A stretch of 64,000 nucleotides of DNA from Saccharothrix sp. NRRL B-16348 (GCF_001280085.1 NZ_LGED01000213.1:1-64000), one strand, 5' to 3'; counted from the first letter of the stretch, positions 44,701 through 57,300 are shown. A program made the numbers and translations. The notes: a model not told the origin generated them from the sequence alone.

Positions 44701-45555
44701 GTGACAAACGTGCAGCACGAGACGCCACAGCAGGCCGAACGCGGTGCCCCCGTCGAGGCGTGGGACGTGATCGCGGCACGGTACGACGAGCACGTCGCAC
44801 CTGGTGAATCCGATCTGGCCCTCGCCGGACTGCAGCTCGCCGGAGTCCGGAAGGGCGACACATTCCTCGACGTCGCCGCCGGCACCGGCGGACTGAGCCT
44901 GCCGGCGGCACGGCTCGGCGCCAAGGTGCTGGCGACCGACTGGGCGCCCAGGATGATCGAGCACTTCACCGCGCGAGCGGCAGCCGAAGGGCTGGACGCC
45001 GAAGGCCGGGTGATGGATTGCCACCGGCTCGACATCCCCGACGACACCTACGACGTCACAGGCTCGCAGTTCGGCGTCATGCTCGTCCCCGACCAGGCGA
45101 CCGCGCTGCGGGAAATGGTCCGGGTGACGAAGCCCGGTGGACGCGTGTTCCTCACCGCGTACGGGAACCCGGGCGAATTCGAGGCACTGCACTTCTTCGT
45201 CACCGCGGTGCAGGCGGTCGCCCCCGGGTTCGAGGGTCCCTCCGCGGACGAGCCGATGCTCGAGTTCCAGGTCGCGGACCCGGACGTCCTGCGCCGGAGA
45301 CTGACCGACGCGGGGCTGAAGGACGTCACGGTCGACACGAGCCACCAGGAGCGGATCCAAGTGCGGACCGGACGACAACTGTGGGACTGGTGCCTCGGCG
45401 GGAACCCGATCCCCGGCGCGCTCGTCGCCGACTTCACCGACGCCCAGCACGAAGACATGATCCGGGTACTCGACCGCATGATCCGCGAGCGGTCCACCGA
45501 CAAGGGCCCGGCCGTTCTGACCGCACCCCTGAACATCGGCGTCGGCACGAAATAA
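44701..45555 (+). CDS. SAM-dependent class I methyltransferase
   Basis: 284 residues from GTG 44701. Motif I is TFLDVAAGTGGLSLPAARLG, followed by KVLATDWAPRMIEHF (acidic end), the DCHRLDIPDDTYD loop and MVRVTKPGGRVFLTAYGN. This is the ubiE/methyltransferase_11 layout. The substrate is unknown. It lies 118 bases after the LuxR gene, same strand. Confidence 0.83.
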   Translation: MTNVQHETPQQAERGAPVEAWDVIAARYDEHVAPGESDLALAGLQLAGVRKGDTFLDVAAGTGGLSLPAARLGAKVLATDWAPRMIEHFTARAAAEGLDAEGRVMDCHRLDIPDDTYDVTGSQFGVMLVPDQATALREMVRVTKPGGRVFLTAYGNPGEFEALHFFVTAVQAVAPGFEGPSADEPMLEFQVADPDVLRRRLTDAGLKDVTVDTSHQERIQVRTGRQLWDWCLGGNPIPGALVADFTDAQHEDMIRVLDRMIRERSTDKGPAVLTAPLNIGVGTK

Positions 45556-45594
45556 GGCGGCTGCGGCGACAACGGATCCACCGACTTCCGCGAA

Positions 45595-45756
45595 GGACCA
45601 GCGTCGTGGTGTTCGGACATGGCGTGGCCGAGCATCCGACGGGGAGAACAGGTCCTCGGTCGTCGCGAGGTAGAGGGACCCTTCGTCGGTGTCGACCTGG
45701 GTCACGTCCCCGCACCACAGCACATCCGGTGCCACGGCAGTGAAATTCCGCCGCAC
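45595..45756 (-). pseudogene. IS3-family OrfB (integrase core) fragment
   Basis: The minus strand reads RRNFTAVAPDVLWCGDVTQV and DTDEGSLYLATTEDLFS, the first-Asp region of the DDE core (WCGDxT), then after a frameshift LGHAMSEHHDAG. Upstream and downstream parts are missing. Confidence 0.75.
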
Positions 45757-45797
45757 CAGGTCCCGGGCCGCCAGCCGTCTGCCCTGCCGACGTCAGG

Positions 45798-45970
45798 ATG
45801 CTGCCGGACGGCGCGATCGTGTCGATCGACGCCGACGGCCGGTTCCGGGTCAACGCCCGTCGTCACGTGTTCATGCCCGCCGGTGTCCGCACAATCCTGT
45901 CCGTGAAGACCGGCGATCCGGTCGTCCTGGTCGCGCGCCCGAAGTCACGCACGCTGCTCGTCCATTCGAT
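45798..45970 (+). CDS. AbrB/MazE-like DNA-binding domain fragment
   Basis: From ATG 45798 the text reads GAIVSIDADGRFRVNARRHV, PAGVRTILSVKTGDPVVLVA, then RPKSRTLLVHSIGV. This is a swapped-hairpin AbrB-type domain (D-x-x-G-R, then L-x-V-K-x-G-D). The frame then runs into the opposite-strand terminator at 45972, so the natural C-terminus is lost. No toxin gene is beside it. Confidence 0.5.
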
Positions 45971-45971
45971 C

Positions 45972-46009
45972 GGCGTCCACCCGGCGGTGGAGTCCGCCGG
46001 GTGGACGCC
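45972..46009 (-). terminator. Hairpin terminator of the 46015-57497 operon
   Basis: 16-bp perfect stem GGCGTCCACCCGGCGG / CCGCCGGGTGGACGCC with a 6-base loop, 5 bases past the stop of the minus-strand gene at 46015. Confidence 0.85.
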
Positions 46010-46014
46010 GTCGC

Positions 46015-48291
46015 CTACTTCGGAGCGGCCAGCAAGGTCGGCTCGCCGAACGCCGCCGACCCCGGCACGCCGCGCCGGTCGTAGACCACGACGGTGCCGT
46101 TGGGCGTGCGGTAGGTGATCGTCCACAGTGGCGTGCTGCCGTTGTTCACCGTCGTCGTGGCCGGATCGGTGGCGGACGGCAGGTCCGGGGTGTTGACCGG
46201 GGACCAGTCGCCGAACACGCCGGAGCCCGAGGTGGTCTCGAAGCTGGCGTGCACGATGCCGTCCGCGGCCCGGGCGACAACGGCGGTCCGGCCGAGTTGC
46301 GGATCCAGGATCGCGGACGGCGCGCCGTCCGCGACGAAGGTCCCGACGGTGTCCCACGCCGCCGGGAAGACCCCTGCCGCGTCCTGGAGCTTCGTGGTCA
46401 CGGTGCCGTCGGCGGCCGTGGCGAACACGCGCAGCCGGTAACCGGGGTACACGACAACCGACGGCGTGCCGTGGCCCGTGCCGCCCAGGCCGGTCCACGC
46501 GCCGGTGGTGCCGTCGGTGCGGTACAGCAGGGTGCCGACGGTGCCGTCGCTCACGCGGCCGAACACCTGGACGCCGTCGCGGACCTGCACGGCGGTGGGC
46601 GCGCCGGTGAGGTTCACGTCGCCGAGGTTGCGCCACGCCGACCCGCCGTGGACCCACAGCTTGCCGTCGACGTCGGCGGCGAACAGGGCGGTGGCGCCGT
46701 TGGTCAGGGTGACGGCGGCGGGTGCGGCGGCCAGGGACCCGCCGAGGTCCGACCAGCCGGTCCAGGTGGCCGCACGGGGCGCGGTCTGGCTGCTGGACCA
46801 CACGTCGCCGCCGTCGGAGTACTGGGCGAACACGGCCAGCGAGCCGTCGGGCTTGGCGTTGAGCGCCGGACGTCCGGTGAACGCCTCGTTGCCCGAGATC
46901 ACCGTGTACTGGACGGTGCCGAAGTTGTCCAGGTTCTCCTGGTGGCCGATGACGACGCGGCCGATGTTGTCGACGTACGCGTACTCCAGCGCGCCGACGA
47001 GCTGTCCGCCGGTCGCCGGCGCCTGCACGACCGTGACGGGCGTGTTGGGCACCACCGGGACGACGGGCTGAGGTTCGGCGAACCAGCCCTCCAGGTCGAT
47101 GTAGACGGTGATGGCGCTGGTGCTGATGTTCCGCACCCGGACCTTGCCGTCCGTGCCGGGCTTGATGACGGTGGACGACCGGTGCGCCGAGTTGGCCGCG
47201 AACTGGGTCAGCGTCGCGGCAGGCTCGGTGGTGCCGGTGCCCCACGCGCGCAGCGTGCCGGCGACGGTGCTCCCCGCCGCTTCGAGGCTCAGCGCCGCGC
47301 CCGCGATCCCGCGCGTCGGCAGGCCGTTGGTGCCGCCGACGGGGATGTCGATCGAGGAGGAGGCGGCGATCTGGCCCGCGTAGAGCCGCGCGGCGACCGG
47401 TCGCAGGCCGGCGCCTGCGGTGGGGGTCTTGGTCGCGTACCCCATCACGTCGATGACCAGGTGCGCGGCGCCGCTGCCCTTGTTGGTGACGATCACCTTG
47501 CCGTCCGCGCCGAGGGTGATCGAGGCGCCGGAGGCGTTGTTGATGCCGTTCTCGTAGTTGATCACGGACTGGGCGCCGGTCGTGCCGGACGCGGTCGTCT
47601 GGAAGTAGCCTGCCGCGGCCGGCGGAGACAGCGTGATCTGCGCGAACACCGCCGACGCGCCCACCGGCACACCCGCGGTGGCCAGGCTGATGGTGCGACT
47701 TGCGCCGGCCGGGATGGCACCCGCCGTGATGCCGAGAGCGGTGTTGGTGTTGATCACGCGGCTGGGCGTGACCGGGACGAACCCGCCGTTGGCCGCGCCG
47801 GTGCTGGTGGTGAAGTAGCCGTGTACCTCCACGACCAGGTGCACGGAGCCGGCGTAGTTGAACACCGAGATCTTGCCGTTCGCGCCCGGCCGCACGATCG
47901 CGCCGTTGGACAGCGTCTGCGTCGCCATCACGTTGAGCATCGCCACGCCGGGCTGCGTCGCGCCGTCCGGCCACGCCCTCATGTAGGTGTTGGCGGTCGG
48001 CCCGACGGCCACGATCCGCAGGTACAGGGCGCTGACCCCGGACGTCGGGATGCCGCCGACCCCCAGCACGGGGAACGTGGTGATGCTCCGCGCGCCTCGC
48101 GTGCCGCTGACCCCGCCGATGCCCGTGCGGGTGTCGAGCACGGATCTGGCGAGGGTGAACGGCACGTAGTCGCCACCCCGGCCCGCCGCGTCGGCGTGCG
48201 CGACCGGTGTTCTCGGCACGACGGCCAGCGCCAGCGCCACGAGCACGGCGACCAGGACCGCGATCCCCCGGCGTCTCTCCACTGTGGACAT
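46015..48291 (-). CDS. Large secreted protein: three beta modules and a PLL-like lectin propeller
   Basis: 758 residues from ATG 48291 (GGGAGAG upstream). Sec signal (IAVLVAVLVALALAVVPRTP, cleavage near AHA). Residues about 35-425 are three ~130-residue modules, seen as YVPFTLARSVLDTRTGIGG with VHLVVEVHGYF, FVPVTPSRVINTNTALGI with AHLVIDVMGYA, and LRPVAARLYAGQ with VYIDLEGWF. Residues about 435-758 carry repeated TWTGWSDLGGSLAAAPAAV-like blades resembling PLL/tectonin-type lectin propellers. This suggests glycan binding at the surface. It begins 38 bases after the giant YD-repeat gene on the same strand, so it is probably translated from the same mRNA. Confidence 0.75.
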   Translation of the reverse strand: MSTVERRRGIAVLVAVLVALALAVVPRTPVAHADAAGRGGDYVPFTLARSVLDTRTGIGGVSGTRGARSITTFPVLGVGGIPTSGVSALYLRIVAVGPTANTYMRAWPDGATQPGVAMLNVMATQTLSNGAIVRPGANGKISVFNYAGSVHLVVEVHGYFTTSTGAANGGFVPVTPSRVINTNTALGITAGAIPAGASRTISLATAGVPVGASAVFAQITLSPPAAAGYFQTTASGTTGAQSVINYENGINNASGASITLGADGKVIVTNKGSGAAHLVIDVMGYATKTPTAGAGLRPVAARLYAGQIAASSSIDIPVGGTNGLPTRGIAGAALSLEAAGSTVAGTLRAWGTGTTEPAATLTQFAANSAHRSSTVIKPGTDGKVRVRNISTSAITVYIDLEGWFAEPQPVVPVVPNTPVTVVQAPATGGQLVGALEYAYVDNIGRVVIGHQENLDNFGTVQYTVISGNEAFTGRPALNAKPDGSLAVFAQYSDGGDVWSSSQTAPRAATWTGWSDLGGSLAAAPAAVTLTNGATALFAADVDGKLWVHGGSAWRNLGDVNLTGAPTAVQVRDGVQVFGRVSDGTVGTLLYRTDGTTGAWTGLGGTGHGTPSVVVYPGYRLRVFATAADGTVTTKLQDAAGVFPAAWDTVGTFVADGAPSAILDPQLGRTAVVARAADGIVHASFETTSGSGVFGDWSPVNTPDLPSATDPATTTVNNGSTPLWTITYRTPNGTVVVYDRRGVPGSAAFGEPTLLAAPK

Positions 48292-48329
48292 GTCTCTCCC
48301 TTTTCTGCCGGCGCCGCCGCTTCCGGGCG

Positions 48330-51300
48330 TCACCACGAACCCCCGCCGCCGCCCGGGACCGGCGCGGGGACGTTCCCGGAGCCGCACTTGACCAGGCACG
48401 GCCAGTTCACCTTCCCCGCGTAGTTGGAGCCCACGCTCCAGCCGAACGGGCTCGTGCTCTTGTTCGCCACGCCTCCGGCGTCGAACGCGTAGCCCAACTC
48501 CACCGCGGTCTTGCCCTCCGAGAACGCGAGGCCGCCGGCCACGCTGTGCGGTCCGCGCACGGCGGCACTGCCGGCGACGCTCGCACCCACTCCGGTCGCG
48601 AACCCGTTGACCGTCTTCGGGGTGCGGTCCGAGTCGATGATCCACCCGCCGCGCACGCCCAGCGATGCGCCGCGCGTGCCGACGGCGTCCCCCACGCTCC
48701 AGGAAAGTTGGCCGTGGCGGGTGAGCGTCAGGCCGAGCGTGCCGCCACCGGCGAACTGAGGGCTCCACCCGCGGAACAGGACGGACGCGTCAACCGTCAC
48801 GTAGTCCGGCGAAGTGTCGACGCCCGCCATGCTGAGCCCTGGGTCCACACCGGACCACACAGTCGTCCACACGCAGTCGAACGTCGACATGCACTTCTGC
48901 ACCCCGCCGATGCCGTGCACCGTCCCGGTGGCCGTCTCGGCCACCTGGCTGACGGCCCGCGTCAGCGATCCGACCGCGGTGACGGCCTGCGCGCGCAGGC
49001 CCTCGGAGATCCGGGCGTTGGCCGCGCTGCCGTCGCGGAAGGCGCCCACCACCGACGCACGCACCTCCGGCATCGCCGAGACCAGCGGTTTCACCATCGA
49101 GATGAGGGGTTTCAGGGCGGCGGCGACCGCCTTGACCGGTATCTTCTTCGCGACCGCCTCGATGACGGCACGGGCCTTGCGCGTGACCTCGCGGCGGGCC
49201 TTGGCCACGGCGGCCTTGCGGGCGCGTTCCACCTTGCGCGCGGTCTCCTCGGCCCACTCACGGGCCTGTTCGGCGCGCTCGCGGGCCGCATGGGCCAGGC
49301 GGCGGCCGCGGCGCTCGACGTCCTTGATCAGCCGCCCGAAGCCCCGCTTGAGGTGACCGAAACCCGACTTCACGTGGTTCCAGGCCTTCTTGAGCCCCGA
49401 TGAGACCTTGTGGCCGAACGACTTGACCTTCTGCCACACCTTCCGGCCCGCCGACGCGGCCCTCGTCGCGAGGTTGACGACGTGCTTGACCGCGCTCTTG
49501 AACACCCGCTTGCCGAAGTCCAGGCCGTCGCGCACGGACCGGCTGACCCCACGCGTGACCGACTGCACACCGCTCCACGCCTTCTGCGCGGTGTCCTGGA
49601 CGAAGTCGCCGACCTTCTTGCAGATGCCGCACGACAGCTTGGGCCAGTCGCCGTCCGGGTCCTCGTTGCCCAGCGGGTCGGCCGCGCCGTAGGTGTAGCG
49701 GTTGGCCAGCACCGCCTCGCCGCCGGCGTAGTCGGTGAGGTCGCGGGACAGGAACGTGCCGCTGGCGGGCGAGTACCAGCGGGAGCCCATGTCGACGTGG
49801 CCGGTGTCCGGATCCGTCCAATCGCCCTGGAACCCGAGGTTGCCGGTGTCCCCCTTGGTGGCGACGATCCTGCCGAAGGGGTCGTAGGCGGTGGTGTCGG
49901 TGAGCGCGCCGAGTGCGGCGTCGGCGGCCGGGAACGCCCCGGTGACGTCGCCGTGCTCGTCGGTCAGCACCAGCCGCCCGTCCACCGCGAAAAGGTCGCC
50001 GGACGGGCCGCGCGCGTACCGCTCGACCCCGTCGGAAACCGGGTCGTCCGCGAGCCCCGCGTAGGTGAACCTGCCGCTGCCACGCCGGATCAGCCGGTCG
50101 AGGGCGTCGTAGGCGTAGGTGCGGTCGCCGGCGCGGACGAGTTGGTCGAACGCGTCGAACTCGTAGGTGACGCCGCCGCGCGAGGCCAGTGTGCCGCGCG
50201 GGGTGTAGGTGTAGTCCCGGTCGCCGTCGTTGGTCAGCCGGTTGCGCGCGTCGTAGGTGGCGGTCTTGCCTCCCGCCCGGATCCGGTTGCCGGCGGCGTC
50301 CCAGGCGTAGTCGACCTTGCCGGCCGCGCCGGCCCACGAGGTGAGGCGGCCGGCGAGGTCGTAGGTGTAGGTCTGGTCGGCGTTCTTCCCGATGAGCCGG
50401 TCGTTGTCGTCATAGCGGTAGGTGAGCGACGCGACGGTCTGGCCGGCGGCGTTGCCCAGCACGTCGGAGGTGGTGCGGCCCAGGTCGTCGTAGTGCAGCG
50501 ACCGCACCCGCCCGGCACCGAAGTCCACTGTGGACAACAAGCCGGTGACGTCGTAGCGGTACAGCTGCGCGGTGCCGGTCTGCCCGTCGGTGACGGCGGT
50601 CAGCCGCCCGGAGGTGTAGCCGAACGTGGCCGTGCCTGAGGCGTCGACCCGCCGCGTGAGACGGCCGTCCGCGTCGTAGGTGTAGTCGGCGTCGCCGGAA
50701 GGGCCCCGCGCGGTCAGCAGGTTGCCCCGGTCGTCGTAGGTGTAGGCGTTCACGCCTTCGGTGCTCTCCGCCCGCACCAGGCGGTCCAAGGCGTCGTAGG
50801 CGCGGGTCCGGCTGCCGGTGGCGACCGAGGCGCCCGAGCCGGTGCGGCTGGTGGGGCGGCCCGCCGCGTCGTAGCCCGCCTCCGTGACGACGCCGCCCGG
50901 CGCGGTCATCCGCACCAGGTTCCCGTCCGCGTCGTAGCCCGCGGTCCAGGTGCGGTCCGCGGCGTTCGGGTGCGCGGGTGTGGCCGGTTCCACCAGGGTC
51001 TCGGTCAACCCCAGCGCGTTGTAACCCGACACGGTGGTGTTGCCGCGGCCGTCGGTGTACCGGGTACGCCGGCCGGCGGCGTCGTAGCCGAACGTCGTGG
51101 TGATCGACTCCGTGGCCGTCACCGGCTCGACCTGCCGCACCAGGCGGTCGTCGGCGTCGTAGTCGTACGTCGTCGTCACGCCCAGGGCGTCGGTGGACGA
51201 CGTGCGGTTGCCCGCCGCGTCGTAGCCGAGCCGCCGGGTTCGCAGCACCGACCCGTCCGCCTTCAGGTTCGCCTCGGCCACCAGCCGCCCGGCCCCGTCA

Positions 51301-54300
51301 TAGGTGGCCCGCGCGGTGCGGCCGACCGCGTCGGCCTGCCGCACCTGGCGACCGGCCGCGTCGTAGCCGAACTGGGTGACCACACCGGCCGGGTCGGTCG
51401 TCCGCACGGCCCGGCCCGCCGTGTCGTAGGCGGTGCGACTGACCGCGCCGGTCGGGCTGTCGATCCGCACGACGCGGCCCGCGTCGTCATAGGTGAACCG
51501 GGTCACCAGGTTGTCCGCCACCGGGCGGCGCTCCACCACCGTGGCCGTGATGCGGCGGTCCAGGTCGTCGTAGGTGGACTCGGTGCGCCCGCCCAACGGG
51601 TCCGTCGCGGTGAGGGGCTGTCCGCTGCGGGTGTACGTGGCACGCCACACCGCCCGCTCGCCCTCGGTGGACGTGGGCCGGTCGACCTCGGTCTGCCGGC
51701 CCAACTGGTCGTAGGAGTAGCGGATCGAGTTGCCGCGCGGGTCGGTGACCTCCACGACCTGGCCCGCGGCGTCGTAGCGGGTACGCGTGGTCGGCGTCAG
51801 GACCTCCGTCGCGCCCGGTGCCCGGTAGCCCGGCTCCGAGGCGGTCAGCTGCCTGCCCAGCCGGTCGTAGGTGGACCGCCGGACCTGCCCCGTCTCGTCG
51901 GCCAGCGCCGTCTGCCCGCCGAACGCGTCGTACGCCGTACGTGAGGTCGGCCGTGCCGTCACCGGCGCACCGCCACCGGACTCCACCGGCACCGGCGGCG
52001 CCATCTCGATCGTCTGACGGCCCAGCTCGTCGTATGCGGTGTTCGTGGTGTAGGCCACCGGGTCCGCGCCCGGGGTGTTGCCGCGCGGGTCGGTCTCGGA
52101 GACCTTGAGGCCCCGCTGGTCGTACGCCGACGTCGTCGTCAACGTCACCGAACCGGTGTTCACAGATTCGCGCACCACGTTGCCCGCGTCGTCGTAGTCG
52201 TAGTCCACGACCTCGGGCGCGGTCGGCACGGGCCACGGCACGTTCGACGCCCGCCCGGACCTGCTCACCCGCGTCACGTTGCCCGCCGCGTCGTAGGTGT
52301 TCACGGTCGTGGTCGCGACGCCGTCCGGGTCCTCCACCATCGTCGTCGGGTTCCCCGCGCGGTCGTACACCGACGTCGTGGTGGAGGTGCCGTCGCCGGA
52401 CACCGTCCGCGTCACGTTGCCCGCCGCGTCGTAGGTGTTCTCCTGGAGCACGTAGTCGCGCGTGCTGCCGTCGGGGTTGTGGAAGTTCTTCAGCACGGTC
52501 CGGTGCGGGCGGTCGTCGCCGTAGTAGGTGAACTCCACCCGCCTGCCCATCGCGTCGGTCTCGCTCGCCTTGCGACCGGCGAAGTCGTAGGAGTACGACC
52601 GCAGCACCAGGTAGTCGCCGGTCAAGCCGCCCGCGTCGTCGCCGCGGTAGTCGCGCAGCCGCACCTCGGCGATCGCGTTGCGCGCGGTGTAGCCGAAGTC
52701 GTAGCGGGTGCCGTTCGCGTCGGTGGAGGAGACGACGTTGCCGAACCGGTCGTAGTCCTGGGTCGTCTCACCGCCCTCGGCGTCGGTGACCCGGACCGCT
52801 CGCCCGAACTCGTCGTACGCGGTGAGCGTGGTGCGGGCCGGTCCGCCGCCGAGCTGGTCGGTCTCCTCCACCTTCGTCTGGTTGCCGTCGGCGTCGTAGG
52901 TGATGGCGACCTGCCGCTGGTGCTTCGTGCCGTCCACGGCGTTGGTCGTCACGGGCTCGGTCACGCGGGTCTGCCGGGACAGGGCGTCGTAGCCGTAGGT
53001 CGTGGTGACGCCGGCCGGGAACGTGTCGGAGACCTCCGTCTCCGTCGTCAGCCGGCCGAGCACGTCGTAGGAGTAGTTCGTGACCAGGCCGGACGGCGTG
53101 GTCAGCCGGGCGAGGTCGCCGTTGGCGCGGTAGGCGTAGCGCGTGGTCTTGCCGCGGGCGTCCACGGTCGTCAGCGGCAGGCCGGCGGGCACGATGCCGC
53201 CGCCCACGGCCGCCTCCGCGCCGTTGGTGTAGGTGTTGCGGACCGTCGAGCCGTCCGGCTCGGTCTGCGTGGCCACCTCACCGGTCGCCGTGTAGGTGTA
53301 GGACGTGCGGTAGGTCGGGTCGGTGGCGTCGGCCGACCGGGCGTCACGGGTCTCGGACGGCTGGTCCGCTCTCGGGTCTGCCGCACCACCCGCCGGGTAG
53401 GTGGTGTAGGTGGTGTGGCACTCGCCGGCACGGCGGCACGTCTTCGTGGACGTGGCGTTGCCGCGCTCGTCGTAGGTCATCGTGACCGCGTCGCCGTTCT
53501 CGTTGGTGGCGACGGTCAGGTTGCCGGCCCCGTCGTACTGGAACGAGCGGATCGCCATGCCGTTGACGGGGTGCCGCACGAACACCGGCCCGCCCGCGTC
53601 ACCGGGGATCACGGTGCAGAACTTCGGGTCGTTCGGGTCCGGCGCGCTGCACTGCTCCACCGGCTCGGGCTGGGGTGCGGGCCGGTCGGAGTCCCGCAGC
53701 TCCAGGCCCAACGGCGTGCCGGTCCGCAGCACCTTCCCGGTGACGCCGTCGAACTCGTACAGGCTCGGCTGGTTGCCCGGGTCGAGCACCTGCACGCCGC
53801 GCCGCAGGTCGGTGTCCCCGCCGTAGACCACAGGCGGTCCGATCTTCCACAGGCCACCGTTGCGGTCGGTGTAGGTCGCGACGCGGTCCAGGTTGACGTC
53901 GTAGGTGGCGCGGGAGGACACGTTGCCGCTCGGCCGGGTCACCGACGCCAGCTGGTCAGCGGCCGTCGTGCCCTGCCGGTAGTGCGTCGACACGGCGTTC
54001 GGGCCCAACGGGTGCGAGTAGACCGCCACCTCGTCCAGCGAGCCGCTGAACGACCGCTGCCCCGCCGTGCCCCACGCGGGCCACGACCCCGGGGTGCTGA
54101 CCGACGCGGCGCCGACCTGGTTGAACGTCAGCTGCGCGTGGTCCAGCGTCACCCCGGTCGCCTTGGCCACCTGCGCCCCGTCGAGGTACAGCGTCTGCGT
54201 GGTGCCCGTCAGGGACAGCACGACGTGGTGCCAGCGGCCGTCGTTGACGGCGTTCGGCGAGGTCAGGGGGGCGATCGAGGTCGCGCCGAACTGGCCGCGC

Positions 54301-57300
54301 ACCTTGCCGTCCGTGCCGACGTACAGCACCGGGACGCCTCGACCCGGTGCGGTGCCGAACGCCTTGTCCTGGTAGCCGAGCAGCGGGCCGCCGGTGCCGG
54401 TGGTGTTGGCCTTGAACCACAGCTCGACGGCGCCGTCACGGCTCTTCTTCAGCAGGCCCTTGGGCAGGTCGAGCCGCGTGGTCGTGCCGTTGAACGACGC
54501 CGCCGTGCCGGTCGCGCCCGCCAACGCGCCCGCCGTGCCCAACGCCGCGTTCACGTAGGCCCCCGCGTCCTTGCCCAGGTTGACCGAGATCTCGCTGCCC
54601 GCGGCCGTGCCCTGCCCCTCGCCCAGCCGCCAGTAGGACTCCGGCAGCGAGTCCAGCACCGCGCTGCGGTAGTGCGACCCGGTGCTGTAGGCGTACTTGG
54701 TGCACAGGCCGCCGGGCGCGCACGCCTGGGTCAGCGTGTCCCCGGTGTAGCCGTAGGTCCAGGTGGTGTTCGCGTCGGTGGTCACGGAGGTGACGTGCCC
54801 GCCGGTCCACGTGAACCGCAGCGAGCGGCCCGCGGTGTTGCTCTGGCTGTTGGACACCTGCGCCTTGGCCAGCTTGCCGTCCGCCGCGCCGTAGGTCAGC
54901 ACCAGCGACCGGCCCGCGCTGTCGGTGATGCGGCTGAGCAGGCCGGCGGCGGTGAACAGGTACGCCGTGCCCGACCGGTCCGCCAGCTTCCAGCCGCCCG
55001 CCTCCTGCGTCAGGGCCGACACCCGGCCCGACGGCGGCGCGTAGGTCCCGTCGGGGTTGCGGCCGAACCGCACCGCCTGACCGTCGGGGAACGTCACCAC
55101 GACGTTGCCCGTGCCGTCGTCGTCCGGGGTCAGGCGCATGTCGTAGCGGCTGGTCCAGCCCGCGCCGAACACGCCGTCCCGGCGCGGGTCGAGGCTGTTG
55201 TAGGTGCGCACCACGTTCAGCTCGGGCCCGACCGTCGCCACCGTGGCGTCCACCGCGACGTTCGACACGCCGCCGGTCTGCGGCTCGAACTCGTGCTCGT
55301 CCGACGCGCCGGCCGCCCGTGACGTCAGCTCGGGCTGCGGCACGTCCGCGTCGAGGCCCGATTGCGGTGACGCCACTTCGTTGCCCGCGTCCCGGACGAC
55401 CACCCGCCACACGTAGCTCTTGCCCCAGGACAGCTTTCCGTCGGGCACCGTCCACTGCGGACTCGGCTGGAAGCCCGAGGCGAAGCAGAGCTTCGGGTCG
55501 TCCGCCCGGCACACCTCGAAGTTGAAGCTCAGCGACGCCCCCGGCGGCGCATCGATGTCCAGCGCGCGGCCCCACAGCAGCGGCGTCAACGTCGGCGTGC
55601 GGTAGCCGTTCGGCGGGTGCAGCTCCTGCACGACCGGCGCGAGGTCGATCACGTCCAGCGCCAGCCGCGCCGGCGGCACCTGGTGGTCGGTGAAGACCGC
55701 GCCGCCGGCGCGGACCATCGTGAAGTCCAGGAAGTACGACCCGGGCGGCAGCGCCTTGACCGTCGCGTCGACCGTGACCTTCCCGCCCCGCGCCACCGTG
55801 CCCGGCAGAGACGCCGCGCGCTGCTGGCCGACCGCCGCCCCGGTCTTCGTGTTGTACGCCCGGTAAGCCAGGTAGTAGTCCGCCGGCGACCACGCCTCCG
55901 CGCCCTTGTTCATCACGGTGACCTTGACCTTGCCGTCCTGGTTCTGCAGCACGGGCGGGTTCGGCACCGGGTTCGGGATGGCGTACTCGGCGTTGTAGGG
56001 GCTGTGCGTGACGAACAGCCGCGGCGGGTTCGCCGTGCCCGTGCCGGTGAACCGCTTGCCCGACAACGGGTCCGCCACGTCCGCCCGCAACGACAGGCCG
56101 TGGTTCACCGCCGTGCCGTCCACCCAGCCCTGCACCAGCTTCGTGCCGTCGCCGCCCAGGTCGAACACCTCGGCCGCGGCCGGGCACTGCGACGACGACT
56201 GCCCCGTGGCCACGTAGCCGTGCGCGAACGACCGGCTCGCCATCGACGCGCCCACGGTCGGCCCGGGGAAGCTGTAGGAGCCCGTCGCGGTCCACGCCTG
56301 CGCCACCGGGTGCACCGTCACCGGCCGGGCGCGGCACGAGTTGGCGTCGAACTCCACCACCTGCAACTGCGCCCCGAACACCACGTGGTTGCGCAGCCGA
56401 TCCACCAGGCTGCCGAACCGCACGTACGAGGCCGTCGACACGCCGGCCACCTGCCCCACCCGCAGCTCCGACCCGCCCGCGACCGACGTCGGGCCGCGCA
56501 CGGACATCGCCGCGTCCGCCGCGCCGTCGTCCACCGGCAACGCCACCGTGGGGTCGACCTCCACCGGGTACACCCGGGCCGGGTCGTCCAGCCAGGCCTG
56601 GTCCAGCCGGACCTCGAGCACGCCGTCGACCAGCGCGTAGCTCACCCCGCGCGACACCGCTCCCGCCGCGTCCACCATGTCGCCGGGCGGCACCACGGCG
56701 TGGACGACCTCACCGTCGGCCAGCACGAGGGTCTGACCGTCGAGCCTGGCGCGGAGGCCGCGCAGGGTCAGCGGGAAGTCGAACGCGCGGGTCGCCTTCG
56801 CGTCCTTGAGGACCAGGGTCTCCTTCACCCCGCCCGGTCGGGCTTGGAGCAGCAGGTCGACGCCGGGTCGCGCGTCGGCGTACGCGACCTGGTCGCGCTC
56901 CACCCGGCCCGGCTGCGGTGCGGCGTCACGCAGGCGGTAGCCAAATGTGTGCCGGTCGTCCAGCTCGACCCGCTGCTCACCGTCCGCGTGCGACGCCAGC
57001 ATCAGGCCGACCGCGTTGGTAGTGTTGCGCCAGCCGTCGTCGGCCCTGGTCAGCGTGGTGTCTATCGGCTCGAACGCGCCATCGCGGGTGCGGTAGTTGA
57101 CCGGCGTGGCGGAGAACTCGGTGGTCTCGGTGCCGTCGGAGTTGGCGTAGACCCGCTCGTGCGGCCCCCGCGCGTCCACCCGCTCGCGGCTCGTCGCCCG
57201 GTCGAAACCGGTCCGCGCGGCGGTCGGCCCGGTGGTGACCGAGGCCGTGTTCGCGGCCTGCGGTGGTGCCTGCACGCGCGGGTGCTCGCCGCGGTGCGAC

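Noticed and set aside
44701..45555. Methyltransferase as part of a restriction-modification or BREX-like system
   Set aside because: It is a small-molecule type (ubiE-like) enzyme with no DNA-methylase motif (DPPY/NPPY) and no nuclease or helicase nearby.
45798..45970. AbrB/MazE-like domain as the antitoxin of a toxin-antitoxin pair
   Set aside because: No toxin-like gene is adjacent; an IS3 relic lies on one side and a terminator on the other.
50050..53550. Regularly spaced short repeats that could suggest a CRISPR array
   Set aside because: They encode the YD repeats of the giant protein (Gly-Arg-x-Tyr-Tyr/Tyr-Asp pattern), are in frame and imperfect.
52479..55322. A 947-codon plus-strand open frame opposite the YD-repeat gene, and similar long antisense frames elsewhere
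   Set aside because: It mirrors the codon periodicity of the minus-strand gene, is Arg/Val/Gly-rich without motifs, and has no ribosome binding site. Such shadows are expected at this GC content.
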